Shown here: positions 43,014-49,501 of the stretch, piece by piece
Layout: every line of letters starts with the position of its first letter
Position numbering within the stretch: the stretch's first letter is position 1
Assembly (NCBI GenBank): GCA_026129545.1
Contig: JAHCHX010000005.1
Location: forward strand, 1-49,501
Direction: 5' to 3'
DNA from: Saprospiraceae bacterium
GTDB lineage: Bacteria > Bacteroidota > Bacteroidia > Chitinophagales > Saprospiraceae
Length of the DNA: 49,501 nt
Program-made: the position numbers and the translations under genes
The notes under the pieces: generated by a model
Told to the model about the DNA's origin: nothing
Database searches by the model: none
The model's input: only the letters and a program-made list of their open reading frames with translations

Positions 43014-43607
43014 ATGACTGAAAAACAAATAGAGAGAGTAAAAACAAAAATTAAAAAGATTAAAGCGGCTCTTGCGGCTGACAAAAAACGATGGGGCGGA
43101 TTTTATGATGACAGCCGTGGACTTCGTTACGCTCCTCCCCGACTTTACATTCAAATTGACGACTTTTCGGGCGGACTGAGATATATGAATTGGTTTAACA
43201 AAAACTTTCCGGACGACAGTTGCTACCCAGACTTTTTATTCGAGTGGACAATCATACTTTTTAAAACCGGCAGACTAAAAGAAGCAGAGACAAAAGCGTT
43301 TCAGACTTTTTGCCGCAACACGTATTTGTTCGACAAATTTTTCAATAAAGACATAATTCCAATTGACAAGTGGGAAGGTTCAAATCTTGAAGTAGCAGAG
43401 TTTATAAAAAGTTCGTTTGACTACATTCATTCGCAAGACAACTTGACTGACTTTTCAGAGTGGTTAAACAACTTCATAAAGACAGAAAAATTTGTTCAAC
43501 AAAGCAACAAACTGATTGACATTAACAAACGACTTAAAAACGAGAAAGACAGCGAAACAAGATGGTATTTAATACAACAGGCAGACCAATTGGAGAAAGA
43601 GTTTTAA
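43014..43607 (+). CDS. Cassette 3 protein of unknown function
   Basis: 197 residues from ATG 43014 (MTEKQIERVKTKIKKIKAAL). The frame is open from 42930 but that part belongs to the leader shared with cassette 4. Mostly charged, soluble and helical, with RLYIQIDDFSGGLRYMNWFN near residue 40 and a C-terminal helix-rich part (NKRLKNEKDSETRWYLIQQA). I recognise no family. It is the only gene of its cassette and has normal codon structure for this AT-rich region, so it is likely real. Confidence 0.7.
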   Translation: MTEKQIERVKTKIKKIKAALAADKKRWGGFYDDSRGLRYAPPRLYIQIDDFSGGLRYMNWFNKNFPDDSCYPDFLFEWTIILFKTGRLKEAETKAFQTFCRNTYLFDKFFNKDIIPIDKWEGSNLEVAEFIKSSFDYIHSQDNLTDFSEWLNNFIKTEKFVQQSNKLIDINKRLKNEKDSETRWYLIQQADQLEKEF

Positions 43608-43629
43608 CGGACGAACAGAAAGAAACACA

Positions 43630-43767
43630 GCCACCAACATCGGTTTGCCGCAAGCGGGGGTGCAGTGCTTCGGTTGACAGTTTTTTCGTATAATTGAAGT
43701 GCGGTTTTCCAAATGAACGGTAGTGCTAAAAAGCCCCGCCTGCGGCAAGCCGAAAACCGTTGCGCCG
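43630..43767 (+). repeat. attC-like hairpin site closing cassette 3
   Basis: GCCACCAAC box (complement of the cassette opening at 42799), CGGTTTGCCGCA-AGCGGGG pairing with CCCCGCC-TGCGGCAAGCCG (one T/G wobble). The loop contains GTGCTTCGG and AGTGCTAAAAAG. It ends in GTTGCGCC at 43759. Confidence 0.85.
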
Positions 43768-43924
43768 CAATCCCGAAGGGATTGCGGCGCAACGCCCGCT
43801 CCGCTTTCGCGGACAGCCGTACGCCGCCCCTTCGGGACTGCGTACAACTGTCCGCTTGGCAAAATCCAAAAAAATTTTTTTCGCTTCGCGAAATTTTTTT
43901 GGACTTCGCCAAGCGGAGCGGGCG
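43760..43924 (+). mobile_element. Gene-less 165-bp cassette, copy 2
   Basis: Same length and almost the same sequence as copy 1, but the triloop of the first hairpin reads GAA instead of TTC. That is what the hairpin would give if read from the other strand. It ends in GCGTT, where cassette 4 begins with GTTACCAGC. Confidence 0.85.
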
Positions 43925-43932
43925 TTACCAGC

Positions 43933-44133
43933 AATGTTAGACGACCACACAATCACGAAAATTTGTAAAGTCATCGGTGGACTGTCCACTACTCGACTTC
44001 GACTTGACTTTGACACAAGCTCAAAGGTTTGTGCTTCGTATCAACTTTTGTCGGTGGACAGTCCTTCGCTGACTTTTATAGAAAAAATTATTACGGACAG
44101 ACAATCACCTAACACGACTGGCAACGCTTGGCA
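43933..44133 (+). promoter_or_regulatory. Leader of cassette 4, shared with cassette 3
   Basis: It begins AATGTTAGACGACCACACA as in cassette 3 and keeps the GGACTGTCCAC/GTGGACAGTCC stem. The loop holds GTTTGTGCTTCGTATCAACT, a phrase otherwise found in the loops of the attC-like sites. So this leader may be a degenerate site left by fusion of two cassettes. Confidence 0.6.
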
Positions 44134-44739
44134 ATGAAAAGAAAAGGACTACTTATAGCGACCATAGTTTTCTTCCTGACAGTAAACACATCTTACTTTT
44201 GGGAGGCACGACTTGGACTATTTGCATTCCCGACTTTTTTCATTCTCATTGGCTACTTTTTGACTTTATCGGTATTGCTTCTAATACAGTTTTTTGTTGC
44301 CCTAAAAGAGAAGTTTGATGACAAGCAACGCTTAGTGCTTATCGGGACAATGACTTTTGTTCTTGCGACATCATTTCTGTTTCCAAGCGGACTAATAAAC
44401 TTTGCGACCTTTGAGGGAGACAACTTACTCATTGCACAGAGAGAAGGTGCTGCAAACTGCATGACAACTTTAAAACTTAAAACAAACAACACATTTACCG
44501 AAACAAATGTTTGCTTTGGAGTTACACAGACAACAGGAAACTACTCTTTTAAAAACGACACCGTATTTTTTGGAAACGTATCATTGGGCAGACACGAAGA
44601 CGACTTTTTTAAGTTTGCAGTAATTAAAAAAAGAGAAACATCAAACAGCAAATATTTGGGCGACATCATTAGGTATAGAGACCATTCGGACACGACAGGT
44701 ATTGCGTTATGGATAACAAAAAACGAGCTGACTAAATGA
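44134..44739 (+). CDS. Cassette 4 membrane protein of unknown function
   Basis: 201 residues from ATG 44134 (MKRKGLLIATIVFFLTVNTS). Three hydrophobic segments lie near residues 5-20, 28-55 and 68-90, followed by a soluble C-terminal domain (~100-201) with two cysteines (AANCMTTLK, TNVCFG). I recognise no family. A small domain on membrane helices suggests a surface or sensor role, but this is only shape. It closes 17 bp before the GCTGGTAAC box. Confidence 0.65.
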   Translation: MKRKGLLIATIVFFLTVNTSYFWEARLGLFAFPTFFILIGYFLTLSVLLLIQFFVALKEKFDDKQRLVLIGTMTFVLATSFLFPSGLINFATFEGDNLLIAQREGAANCMTTLKLKTNNTFTETNVCFGVTQTTGNYSFKNDTVFFGNVSLGRHEDDFFKFAVIKKRETSNSKYLGDIIRYRDHSDTTGIALWITKNELTK

Positions 44740-44756
44740 CGACAGAAAGAAACACT

Positions 44757-44892
44757 GCTGGTAACAAGGGGTTTGCGATAGCGGGGGTTCCGTGCTTCGC
44801 AGACAGTTTTGTGCAAGGTGGAAGTTCAGTTCTCCGAACAAAGTTTAGTGCTAAAACTCCCCGCCATCGCAAACCCCCGAAACGTTGCGCCG
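44757..44892 (+). repeat. attC-like hairpin site closing cassette 4
   Basis: GCTGGTAAC box (exact complement of GTTACCAGC at 43924), then GGGGTTTGCGAT-AGCGGGG pairing perfectly with CCCCGCC-ATCGCAAACCCC apart from one unpaired base each side. The loop contains GTGCTTCGCAGACAG and AGTGCTAAAA. It ends in GTTGCGCC at 44884. Confidence 0.87.
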
Positions 44893-45049
44893 CAATCCCT
44901 TCGGGATTGCGGCGCAACGCCCGCTCCGCTTTCGCGGACAGCCGTACGCCGCCCCTTCGGGACTGCGTACAACTGTCCGCTTGGCAAAATCCAAAAAAAT
45001 TTTTTTCGCTTCGCGAAATTTTTTTGGACTTCGCCAAGCGGAGCGGGCG
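44885..45049 (+). mobile_element. Gene-less 165-bp cassette, copy 3
   Basis: 165 bp, with the TTC triloop of copy 1 and otherwise apparently identical to it. It is followed by GTTGTAGGC, the beginning of cassette 5. Confidence 0.85.
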
Positions 45050-45138
45050 TTGTAGGCAATTTAAAGACACCATTTCGATGCCTGTTCGATTTTCAAAAAT
45101 TCGAACTCGGTATTTAAAACAGATAGCTTTTAATTTAT

Positions 45139-45864
45139 ATGGATATACTTTCAAAAACTGACTCATGGACACACAAAAGACGTTATGATCATTTCTTCTT
45201 TTCAGTCATGGCTTTGCTTTTGCTTGCTACATTTTTTACTGGCTTTGCTTCATCTTACTATCTAGCAGGCATGACAAATGCACCGCTGCCAGATAAAACT
45301 ATTCACATACATGCAATCGTATTCACCACTTGGATGCTGCTATTTGTTGGCCAGGTTTCGCTAACATCTATAAATAAAGTCAACGTTCATCGCAGATTAG
45401 GAATCATTGGTTTTGTATTTACGCTTGCAATGGTTATAACGGGGCTTATGGCTAGTGTGGATGCTCTAAAGCGAACTATTGCCCCAGGTGTTGACGAATT
45501 GTTGTTTATGATAAACATCACTATGTCACTCGGTTTTGCTGCTTTTATAGCAGCGGCATATAGAATGAGAAACACTCCTGATGTACATAAGCGACTTATA
45601 CTTATGGCCAATATTGCTCTTGTTTTTGCAGGACTCATTCGTTGGCCAGTTGATTTACTTTACCACAATATTCCTTTTGCAGCAAGGGCTTCTTATCTTT
45701 TCTTGCTTCCATTAGTGTTTTATGATTTATGGAGTATGCGCAAAATTCATCGTGTTACTCTTTGGTCAGGCATATTGCTCATTTTTGTTTTTGAACTTCG
45801 ATTTATAGTTGCCAAAACAATAGCTTGGCTCGACTTTGTAGCATGGATTAAACTGCACTTTTAA
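45139..45864 (+). CDS. DUF2306-like multi-helix membrane protein (cassette 5)
   Basis: 241 residues (MDILSKTDSWTHKRRYDHFF) with about seven helices. KTIHIHAIVFTTWMLLFVGQ and VNVHRRLGIIGFVFTLAMVI hold conserved His and HR-LG motifs, as in DUF2306-like proteins, which may bind haem through helix histidines. Other histidines occur in PDVHKRLIL and LYHNIPF. The substrate is unknown. The gene starts 89 bp into its cassette and ends 43 bp before the GCCTACAAC box. Confidence 0.75.
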   Translation: MDILSKTDSWTHKRRYDHFFFSVMALLLLATFFTGFASSYYLAGMTNAPLPDKTIHIHAIVFTTWMLLFVGQVSLTSINKVNVHRRLGIIGFVFTLAMVITGLMASVDALKRTIAPGVDELLFMINITMSLGFAAFIAAAYRMRNTPDVHKRLILMANIALVFAGLIRWPVDLLYHNIPFAARASYLFLLPLVFYDLWSMRKIHRVTLWSGILLIFVFELRFIVAKTIAWLDFVAWIKLHF

Positions 45865-45907
45865 TTGGAGATTGTAAATGCTATTGGTACACATCAATTC
45901 ATAAACT

Positions 45908-46033
45908 GCCTACAACAGCCGTTTTGCAAAAGCGGGGGTTTCGTGCTTATATGACAGTGAAGTGCTAAATTCGAGCATTGTGCATCTAATGAAGTTTAGT
46001 GCTAAAAATCCCCGCCTTCGCAAAGGAAAACCG
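45908..46033 (+). repeat. attC-like hairpin site closing cassette 5
   Basis: GCCTACAAC box (exact complement of GTTGTAGGC at 45049); left arm CCGTTTTGCAAAAGCGGGGG, right arm CCCCGCCTTCGCAAAGG, the weakest stem of the five. The loop contains AGTGCTAAA twice. The expected next box GTTGCGCC is replaced by a T run. Confidence 0.75.
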
Positions 46034-46160
46034 TTTTTTTTTTTTTCCCCCCCCCCCCCCCCGGGGGGGGGGCCCCCCCCACGCCCGCTCCGCTTTCGCG
46101 GACAGCCGTACGCCGCCCCTTCGGGACTGCGTACGGCTGTCCGCGAAAGCGGAGCGGGCG
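46034..46160 (+). mobile_element. Rearranged gene-less cassette (copy 4) with homopolymer block
   Basis: Where the first hairpin of copies 1-3 should stand there are 13 T, 16 C, 10 G and 8 C (46034-46080). Then the left half of the 165-bp element follows (46081-46113) with a 15-nt loop and the exact 33-bp reverse complement (46129-46161). So the right half of the element is replaced by a fold-back of the left. The end GCGTT matches the other copies and is followed by AGGTGC. Confidence 0.7.
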
Positions 46161-46411
46161 TTAGGTGCAAGCGTAAAAAAGACCTTGACAACATCAAAAA
46201 GACCGTTGGACAGGACAACAATTTGACTTGACCGGTGGACTGAAAAAAGAAACATCGATGGACAACTTTACCGACACACAAAGCCGACCCTTCTGTATTT
46301 TTTATTTCCCCACCGCACATTTTTTATTTTTTGAAGCCCACCGCACAAATGGCACATTTGCAAAACCGCACAAGCCCAACCCACAGCCCAAGTTTTGCAA
46401 AAGAGCCATTT

Positions 46412-46445
46412 TTTGCCAACGCACCCGGTAATAATGATAACTTTG
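46412..46445 (+). promoter_or_regulatory. Bacteroidota-type promoter of the response-regulator gene
   Basis: TTTG at 46412-46415 and TAACTTTG at 46438-46445, 22 bp apart, match the -33 TTTG and -7 TAnnTTTG boxes of the primary sigma factor in this phylum. The start codon lies 23 bp downstream. The 250 bp before it hold no gene that I can support. Confidence 0.6.
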
Positions 46446-46468
46446 TACATTAAAAGGACGAGAATATT

Positions 46469-47812
46469 TTGAGAAGAATTTTAATCATAGATGACGAAGA
46501 AAAACTTAGAAACCTGCTGACAAGAATAATCAGCTTGGAAGGGTTTGAAGTACTGCAAGCGGGCGACTGTAAAACTGCCCTAAAGAAATTGGAGCAGAAT
46601 GATATTGATGTAGTGCTTTGCGATGTGAAGTTGCCTGACGGCAACGGTGTAGAACTTGCCAAAAAAATCAAAGACAAATTTCAAATACCTGAAATCATCC
46701 TACTGACCGCTTACGGCAATATTCCTGACGGTGTACAAGCCATCAAAAACGGAGCTTTTGACTACATCACCAAAGGCGATGACAACAACAAAATTATTCC
46801 TTTGCTCTATCGGGCATTAGAAAAGGTTGATTTAGCCAAAAGAGTACAACAACTTGAAAAGCAACTTGGCGACAAACATTCCTTTGACAAGATTATCGGA
46901 AAGTCCAAAACAATACAAAAAGCCATTGACTTAGCTCAAAAAGTGGCTGTTACTGATACAACAGTTCTGCTCACTGGTGAGACAGGCACAGGAAAAGAAG
47001 TATTTGCCCAAGCCATTCATCAAGCAAGTCCGAGAAACAAACAAAATTTTGTGGCGATAAACTGCTCTGCTTTTAGCAAGGAGTTATTGGAAAGCGAAAT
47101 GTTCGGACACAAAGCAGGAGCATTTACCGGAGCCACCAAAGACCAAAAAGGACTTTTTGAAGAAGCAAACAACGGAACGATTTTCTTAGATGAAATCGGT
47201 GAAATGTCTTTGGAATTGCAAGCCAAACTTTTAAGGGTTTTAGAAACTGGTGAGTACATTCGTGTGGGAGAAACAAAGCCCACGAAAATAAATGTTCGCA
47301 TTATTGCGGCTACTCACAGAGACTTACAATCTGAAATTGAACAGGGGCATTTCAGGGAAGATTTATTTTATCGTATTTCCACTTTTCAAATTCATTTGCC
47401 GCCACTAAGAGAAAGGGTGATTGACATTGAAGCCATCACCAATCATTTTATCAATATTTCATCCATCAAAACCAATAAGAAGATTAAAGCTGTTTCACCT
47501 GATTTTTACGAAGCACTTAAACAACACTATTGGAAAGGAAATATTCGTGAACTGAAAAATGTAATTGAACGCTGTATAATTCTTTGCGATAATGAACTGA
47601 CGGTTGAGCATTTACCAATTGAATTACAAAAAACTGACAACGCAAGTACAAAAGGCAAAACGCTTTCTGCATTTGAATTGGCGAGTGCCGAAAAACTGCA
47701 TATCCAAAAAGTATTGAACTATACCAACGGCAACAAAACCAAAACTGCCGAACTTTTAGGAATAGCCCTAACAACGCTTTACAGGAAATTGTCAGAATAC
47801 GGGTTGGAGTAG
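46469..47812 (+). CDS. Sigma-54-dependent response regulator (NtrC family)
   Basis: 447 residues with a TTG start at 46469 (RRILIIDDEEKLRNLLTRII); no ATG precedes the receiver domain. The receiver (1-~115) has DDE, phosphoacceptor Asp in VVLCDVKLPDGNG, Thr in LLTAYG and Lys in YITKGD. The AAA+ domain (~145-370) has Walker A GETGTGKE, GAFTGA for sigma-54 contact, FLDEIGEMS and the R finger region. A Fis-type helix-turn-helix ends the protein (TAELLGIALTTLYRKLSEYG). No sensor kinase is seen here. It directly precedes kdp genes, as in other Bacteroidota, so it probably controls potassium uptake. Confidence 0.95.
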   Translation: MRRILIIDDEEKLRNLLTRIISLEGFEVLQAGDCKTALKKLEQNDIDVVLCDVKLPDGNGVELAKKIKDKFQIPEIILLTAYGNIPDGVQAIKNGAFDYITKGDDNNKIIPLLYRALEKVDLAKRVQQLEKQLGDKHSFDKIIGKSKTIQKAIDLAQKVAVTDTTVLLTGETGTGKEVFAQAIHQASPRNKQNFVAINCSAFSKELLESEMFGHKAGAFTGATKDQKGLFEEANNGTIFLDEIGEMSLELQAKLLRVLETGEYIRVGETKPTKINVRIIAATHRDLQSEIEQGHFREDLFYRISTFQIHLPPLRERVIDIEAITNHFINISSIKTNKKIKAVSPDFYEALKQHYWKGNIRELKNVIERCIILCDNELTVEHLPIELQKTDNASTKGKTLSAFELASAEKLHIQKVLNYTNGNKTKTAELLGIALTTLYRKLSEYGLE

Positions 47813-47839
47813 TAAACCCTTTCAAAACGCTATGATTGA

Positions 47840-47864
47840 CCCTTTCAAAACGAAAGGGTTTTTT
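47840..47864 (+). terminator. Intrinsic terminator after the response regulator
   Basis: CCCTTTC, loop AAAAC, GAAAGGG, then six T. The sequence CCCTTTCAAAACG also occurs as a direct repeat at 47817. It separates the regulator transcript from the kdp genes. Confidence 0.85.
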
Positions 47865-47930
47865 GTTTCTGATTTTCCTCCAAAATACACCAATCTGTTT
47901 ATTATCAACGTTTTATGGGCGACATGCCAA

Positions 47931-47950
47931 AATTGGACTGTTAGTTGAAA
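47931..47950 (+). promoter_or_regulatory. Possible sigma-54-like promoter of the kdp genes
   Basis: TTGG at 47933-47936 and TTGA at 47945-47948 have the GG-N10-G spacing of -24/-12 elements, but the -12 GC is GA. It fits the sigma-54 regulator upstream. Weak by sequence alone. Confidence 0.3.
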
Positions 47951-47975
47951 TGCATTAAGCAAATCAAAAAGTAAC

Positions 47976-48059
47976 ATGACAACAGTATTACTCATCGGAA
48001 CAGGCATTGTGATTTATGCCTTATTGTTTAAATCCATTAACTGGTTTGAAAAAATCTAA
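47976..48059 (+). CDS. 27-residue single-helix protein at the head of the kdp operon
   Basis: MTTVLLIGTGIVIYALLFKS, then INWFEKI: one membrane helix and a short basic/aromatic tail. It stands 4 bp before kdpF. Its length and shape resemble KdpF-type peptides, but the sequence differs. Real coding is suggested by tight spacing with three further short or large genes. Function unknown. Confidence 0.55.
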   Translation: MTTVLLIGTGIVIYALLFKSINWFEKI

Positions 48060-48063
48060 CACT

Positions 48064-48141
48064 ATGGCAGCATTATTCATCATCGCAATTGCAGTATTCG
48101 GCTATATGTGCTACGTGCTGCTTAAACCTGAAAAATTTTAA
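48064..48141 (+). CDS. kdpF: Potassium-transporting ATPase subunit F
   Basis: 25 residues, MAALFIIAIAVFGYMCYVLL, then KPEKF. The helix followed by YVLLKPEKF is the KdpF signature (Y-L--PE-F). KdpF stabilises the KdpFABC complex, a high-affinity potassium pump of the inner membrane. It sits in its expected place, before kdpA, though another tiny gene separates them. Confidence 0.9.
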   Translation: MAALFIIAIAVFGYMCYVLLKPEKF

Positions 48142-48143
48142 TC

Positions 48144-48254
48144 GTGAAATGGCAAAAGGTAAAATATGTACTCATAGTTATAGCGGCTTGGCTTATTGTT
48201 ATCTCGCTTTTGTACATCGTTTATCTCAAAGCCAAATTCTTATTTAACATTTAA
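48144..48254 (+). CDS. 36-residue single-helix protein between kdpF and kdpA
   Basis: GTG start 2 bp after the kdpF stop; reads MKWQKVKYVLIVIAAWLIVI, then SLLYIVYLKAKFLFNI. It has a basic N-terminus and one helix. It ends 10 bp before kdpA. I know no named Kdp subunit of this form. It may be a regulator or an assembly peptide, or chance; spacing favours a real gene. Confidence 0.5.
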   Translation: MKWQKVKYVLIVIAAWLIVISLLYIVYLKAKFLFNI

Positions 48255-48264
48255 CAAAAGAAAA

Positions 48265-49501
48265 ATGAACACAGAAATACTTGGCGTAATCCTAATGTAT
48301 GCGACTGTGGTTGCTTTGGCAATCCCATTAGGTCGTTATATCGGGAAGATTTTCAATTATGAAAATACTTGGCTCGATAAAATCTTTAATCCGCTTGACA
48401 AACTCTTTTTCAAGTTAAGCGGCATTGACCCAACCAAGGAAATGAATTGGAAACAGCATTTAGTAGCATTGCTCACCATAAACGTTGTTTGGTTTGTTCT
48501 CTCCATGTTAGTGCTTACCAATATGAGTTGGTTGCCACTTAACCCTGATGCAAATCCTTCTATGAGTGCTGATTTAGCATTCAATACTTCGGTGAGCTTT
48601 GTAACCAATACCAACTTGCAACACTATTCAGGCGAAACAGGCTTATCGTATTTAGGACAATTGATTTTGATGCTTTGGCAATTTATCAGTGCAGGTACCG
48701 GTATTGCCATTTGTGCAGTTGTTTTCATGGCAATGAAAGAACGTACTTCCGAAACCTTGGGGAACTTCTATTCATTCTTTGTAAGAGCCTGCACAAGAAT
48801 TTTACTGCCTTTGGCTTTGGTGGTTGCTTCTCTGTTAGCTTTTAACGGTACACCCATGACTTTTGAAGGGAAAGACACCATTACAACTTTAGAAGGAGAA
48901 AAACAAGAAATTAGCCGTGGGCCTGTAGCGGCATTTGTTGCCATCAAACAACTTGGAACAAACGGTGGAGGATTTTATGGGCCTAACTCCACTAATCCGA
49001 TGGAAAACCCAAGTTACTTTACCAATATCGTTGAAACGATTTCGATTTTCCTAATTCCTATGGCAATGGTTTTTGCAATGGGTTATGTGCTGAAAAGAAG
49101 AAAATTAGCATGGACAATTTTCGGAGTAATGACACTTGGTTTTTTATTGCTGCTCATTCCTTCTATCTATTTTGAAATGAACGGAAATACGGCTATTACT
49201 CAAATGGGTGTTCAGCAAAATATGGGAAGCATGGAAGGCAAAGAAGTTCGATTTGGTTCGGCAGCTTCGGCTTATTGGGCAATCAATACAACCTGCACCA
49301 GCAACGGTTCGGTAAACGCTATGCATGACAGCATGACTCCTTTAACCGGTATGTTCGCCTTGTTGGGCATGATGATCAATTGCTTTTATGGTGGTGTGGG
49401 TGTAGGCTTTTTAAACTTCTACATTTTCATCATTCTGGCAGTCTTCATAAGCGGTTTAATGGTGGGAAGAACGCCTGAATTTTTGGGTAAGAAAATTGAA
49501 G
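48265..49501 (+). CDS. kdpA: Potassium-transporting ATPase subunit A, runs off the right edge
   Basis: 412 residues visible from ATG 48265 (MNTEILGVILMYATVVALAI), no stop before the edge; the full family length is about 560. Three of the four pore segments are seen: SFVTNTNLQHYSGE, LGTNGGGFYGPNSTNP and TCTSNGSVNAM. The glycines and TNT/TNG/TSN triads form the potassium filter, as in the SKT superfamily. KdpA is the channel-like subunit that delivers potassium to the KdpB ATPase. kdpB, kdpC and the rest lie outside the window. Confidence 0.96.
   Translation, partial: MNTEILGVILMYATVVALAIPLGRYIGKIFNYENTWLDKIFNPLDKLFFKLSGIDPTKEMNWKQHLVALLTINVVWFVLSMLVLTNMSWLPLNPDANPSMSADLAFNTSVSFVTNTNLQHYSGETGLSYLGQLILMLWQFISAGTGIAICAVVFMAMKERTSETLGNFYSFFVRACTRILLPLALVVASLLAFNGTPMTFEGKDTITTLEGEKQEISRGPVAAFVAIKQLGTNGGGFYGPNSTNPMENPSYFTNIVETISIFLIPMAMVFAMGYVLKRRKLAWTIFGVMTLGFLLLLIPSIYFEMNGNTAITQMGVQQNMGSMEGKEVRFGSAASAYWAINTTCTSNGSVNAMHDSMTPLTGMFALLGMMINCFYGGVGVGFLNFYIFIILAVFISGLMVGRTPEFLGKKIE

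Larger units (their letters stand above)
39906..46160 (+). mobile_element. Integron-like cassette array, nine cassettes, no intact integrase
   Basis: Boundaries are placed between G and TT of GTT boxes at 39905, 40070, 40747, 42799, 43759, 43924, 44884, 45049, 46033 and 46160. In each complete cassette the opening box is the exact reverse complement of the AAC box that opens its closing hairpin site: GTTAGCGG/CCGCTAAC, GTTATGCAC/GTGCATAAC, GTTGGTGGC/GCCACCAAC, GTTACCAGC/GCTGGTAAC, GTTGTAGGC/GCCTACAAC, and GTTGCGCCG with CGGCGCAAC in the gene-less ones. The hairpins are ~135 nt with ~18-bp stems. All five genes lie on the plus strand. This matches integron attC logic, so the array resembles a CALIN. 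The array is clearly AT-rich except for the hairpins. Confidence 0.85.

Noticed and set aside
39906..46160. CRISPR array as an explanation of the repeated hairpins
   Set aside because: Repeats are 130-165 bp, irregularly spaced, and separated by whole genes rather than short spacers; no cas genes are present.
39906..46160. Insertion sequences or MITEs as an explanation of the 165-bp units
   Set aside because: No target-site duplications or transposase; the box pairing within each cassette fits site-specific cassette recombination better.
46255..46431. Short frame beginning MDNFTDTQSRPFCIFYF
   Set aside because: Low-complexity repeats of Pro/Lys/Phe, no similarity, and it lies in the leader of the response regulator.

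Overview
The window looks like a chromosomal stretch of a member of Bacteroidota, most likely a Saprospiria-type relative. The placement is inferred from gene families: type IX secretion (T9SS) C-terminal sorting domains, a TonB-dependent receptor with a carboxypeptidase-like N-terminal domain, a DUF3276 PUR-type nucleic-acid-binding protein, a PafA-like phosphatase, and a TAnnTTTG-type promoter. I see no rRNA, tRNA or CRISPR array.

Positions 1-12.5 kb are ordinary, fairly GC-rich chromosome: the start of hemD, a T9SS-exported protein, an effector-associated-domain protein with a catalytically dead CHAT-like fold, a sodium:solute symporter with its tiny MetS-type partner, an M14 carboxypeptidase, a SnoaL-like protein, cytochromes c and an ABC ATPase. 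At 12.5-15.8 kb an island separates that ATPase from its probable permease. It holds a lipoprotein, a DUF4143 remnant and a restriction-modification pair. The methyltransferase of the pair is circularly permuted and the presumed nuclease gene carries a one-base frameshift. At 15.9-19.5 kb lies an ABC permease fused to an M1 aminopeptidase. At 19.5-25.9 kb a TonB receptor, an MFS transporter and three AhpD-like proteins form a cluster bracketed by a 43-bp direct repeat that copies the end of the preceding gene. From 25.9 to 39.5 kb follow FAA hydrolase, an endonuclease/phosphatase-fold protein, two rhomboids, a pentameric ligand-gated-channel homologue, a second T9SS protein, DUF3276, rlmN, a PafA-like phosphatase and an M4 protease.

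At about 39.5-40.1 kb base composition drops sharply toward AT, at remnants of a SPASM-domain gene and a tyrosine recombinase. From 39,906 to 46,160 lies what I consider the most interesting element: an integron-like array of nine cassettes, five with genes and four without. All genes point the same way. Each gene cassette begins with a GTT box of 8-9 bp that is the exact reverse complement of the AAC box opening its own downstream ~135-nt hairpin site. That is the logic of integron attC sites, here without an intact integrase. The payloads are a GNAT acetyltransferase, a DUF4365/TPR protein, two unknown proteins and a DUF2306-like membrane protein. The gene-less 165-bp cassette occurs in three full copies and one rearranged copy, beside a suspicious homopolymer block that may be an assembly error.

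The window ends (46.4-49.5 kb) with a sigma-54 response regulator followed by the start of a potassium-uptake kdp operon: two unnamed tiny membrane proteins, kdpF, and kdpA running off the edge.
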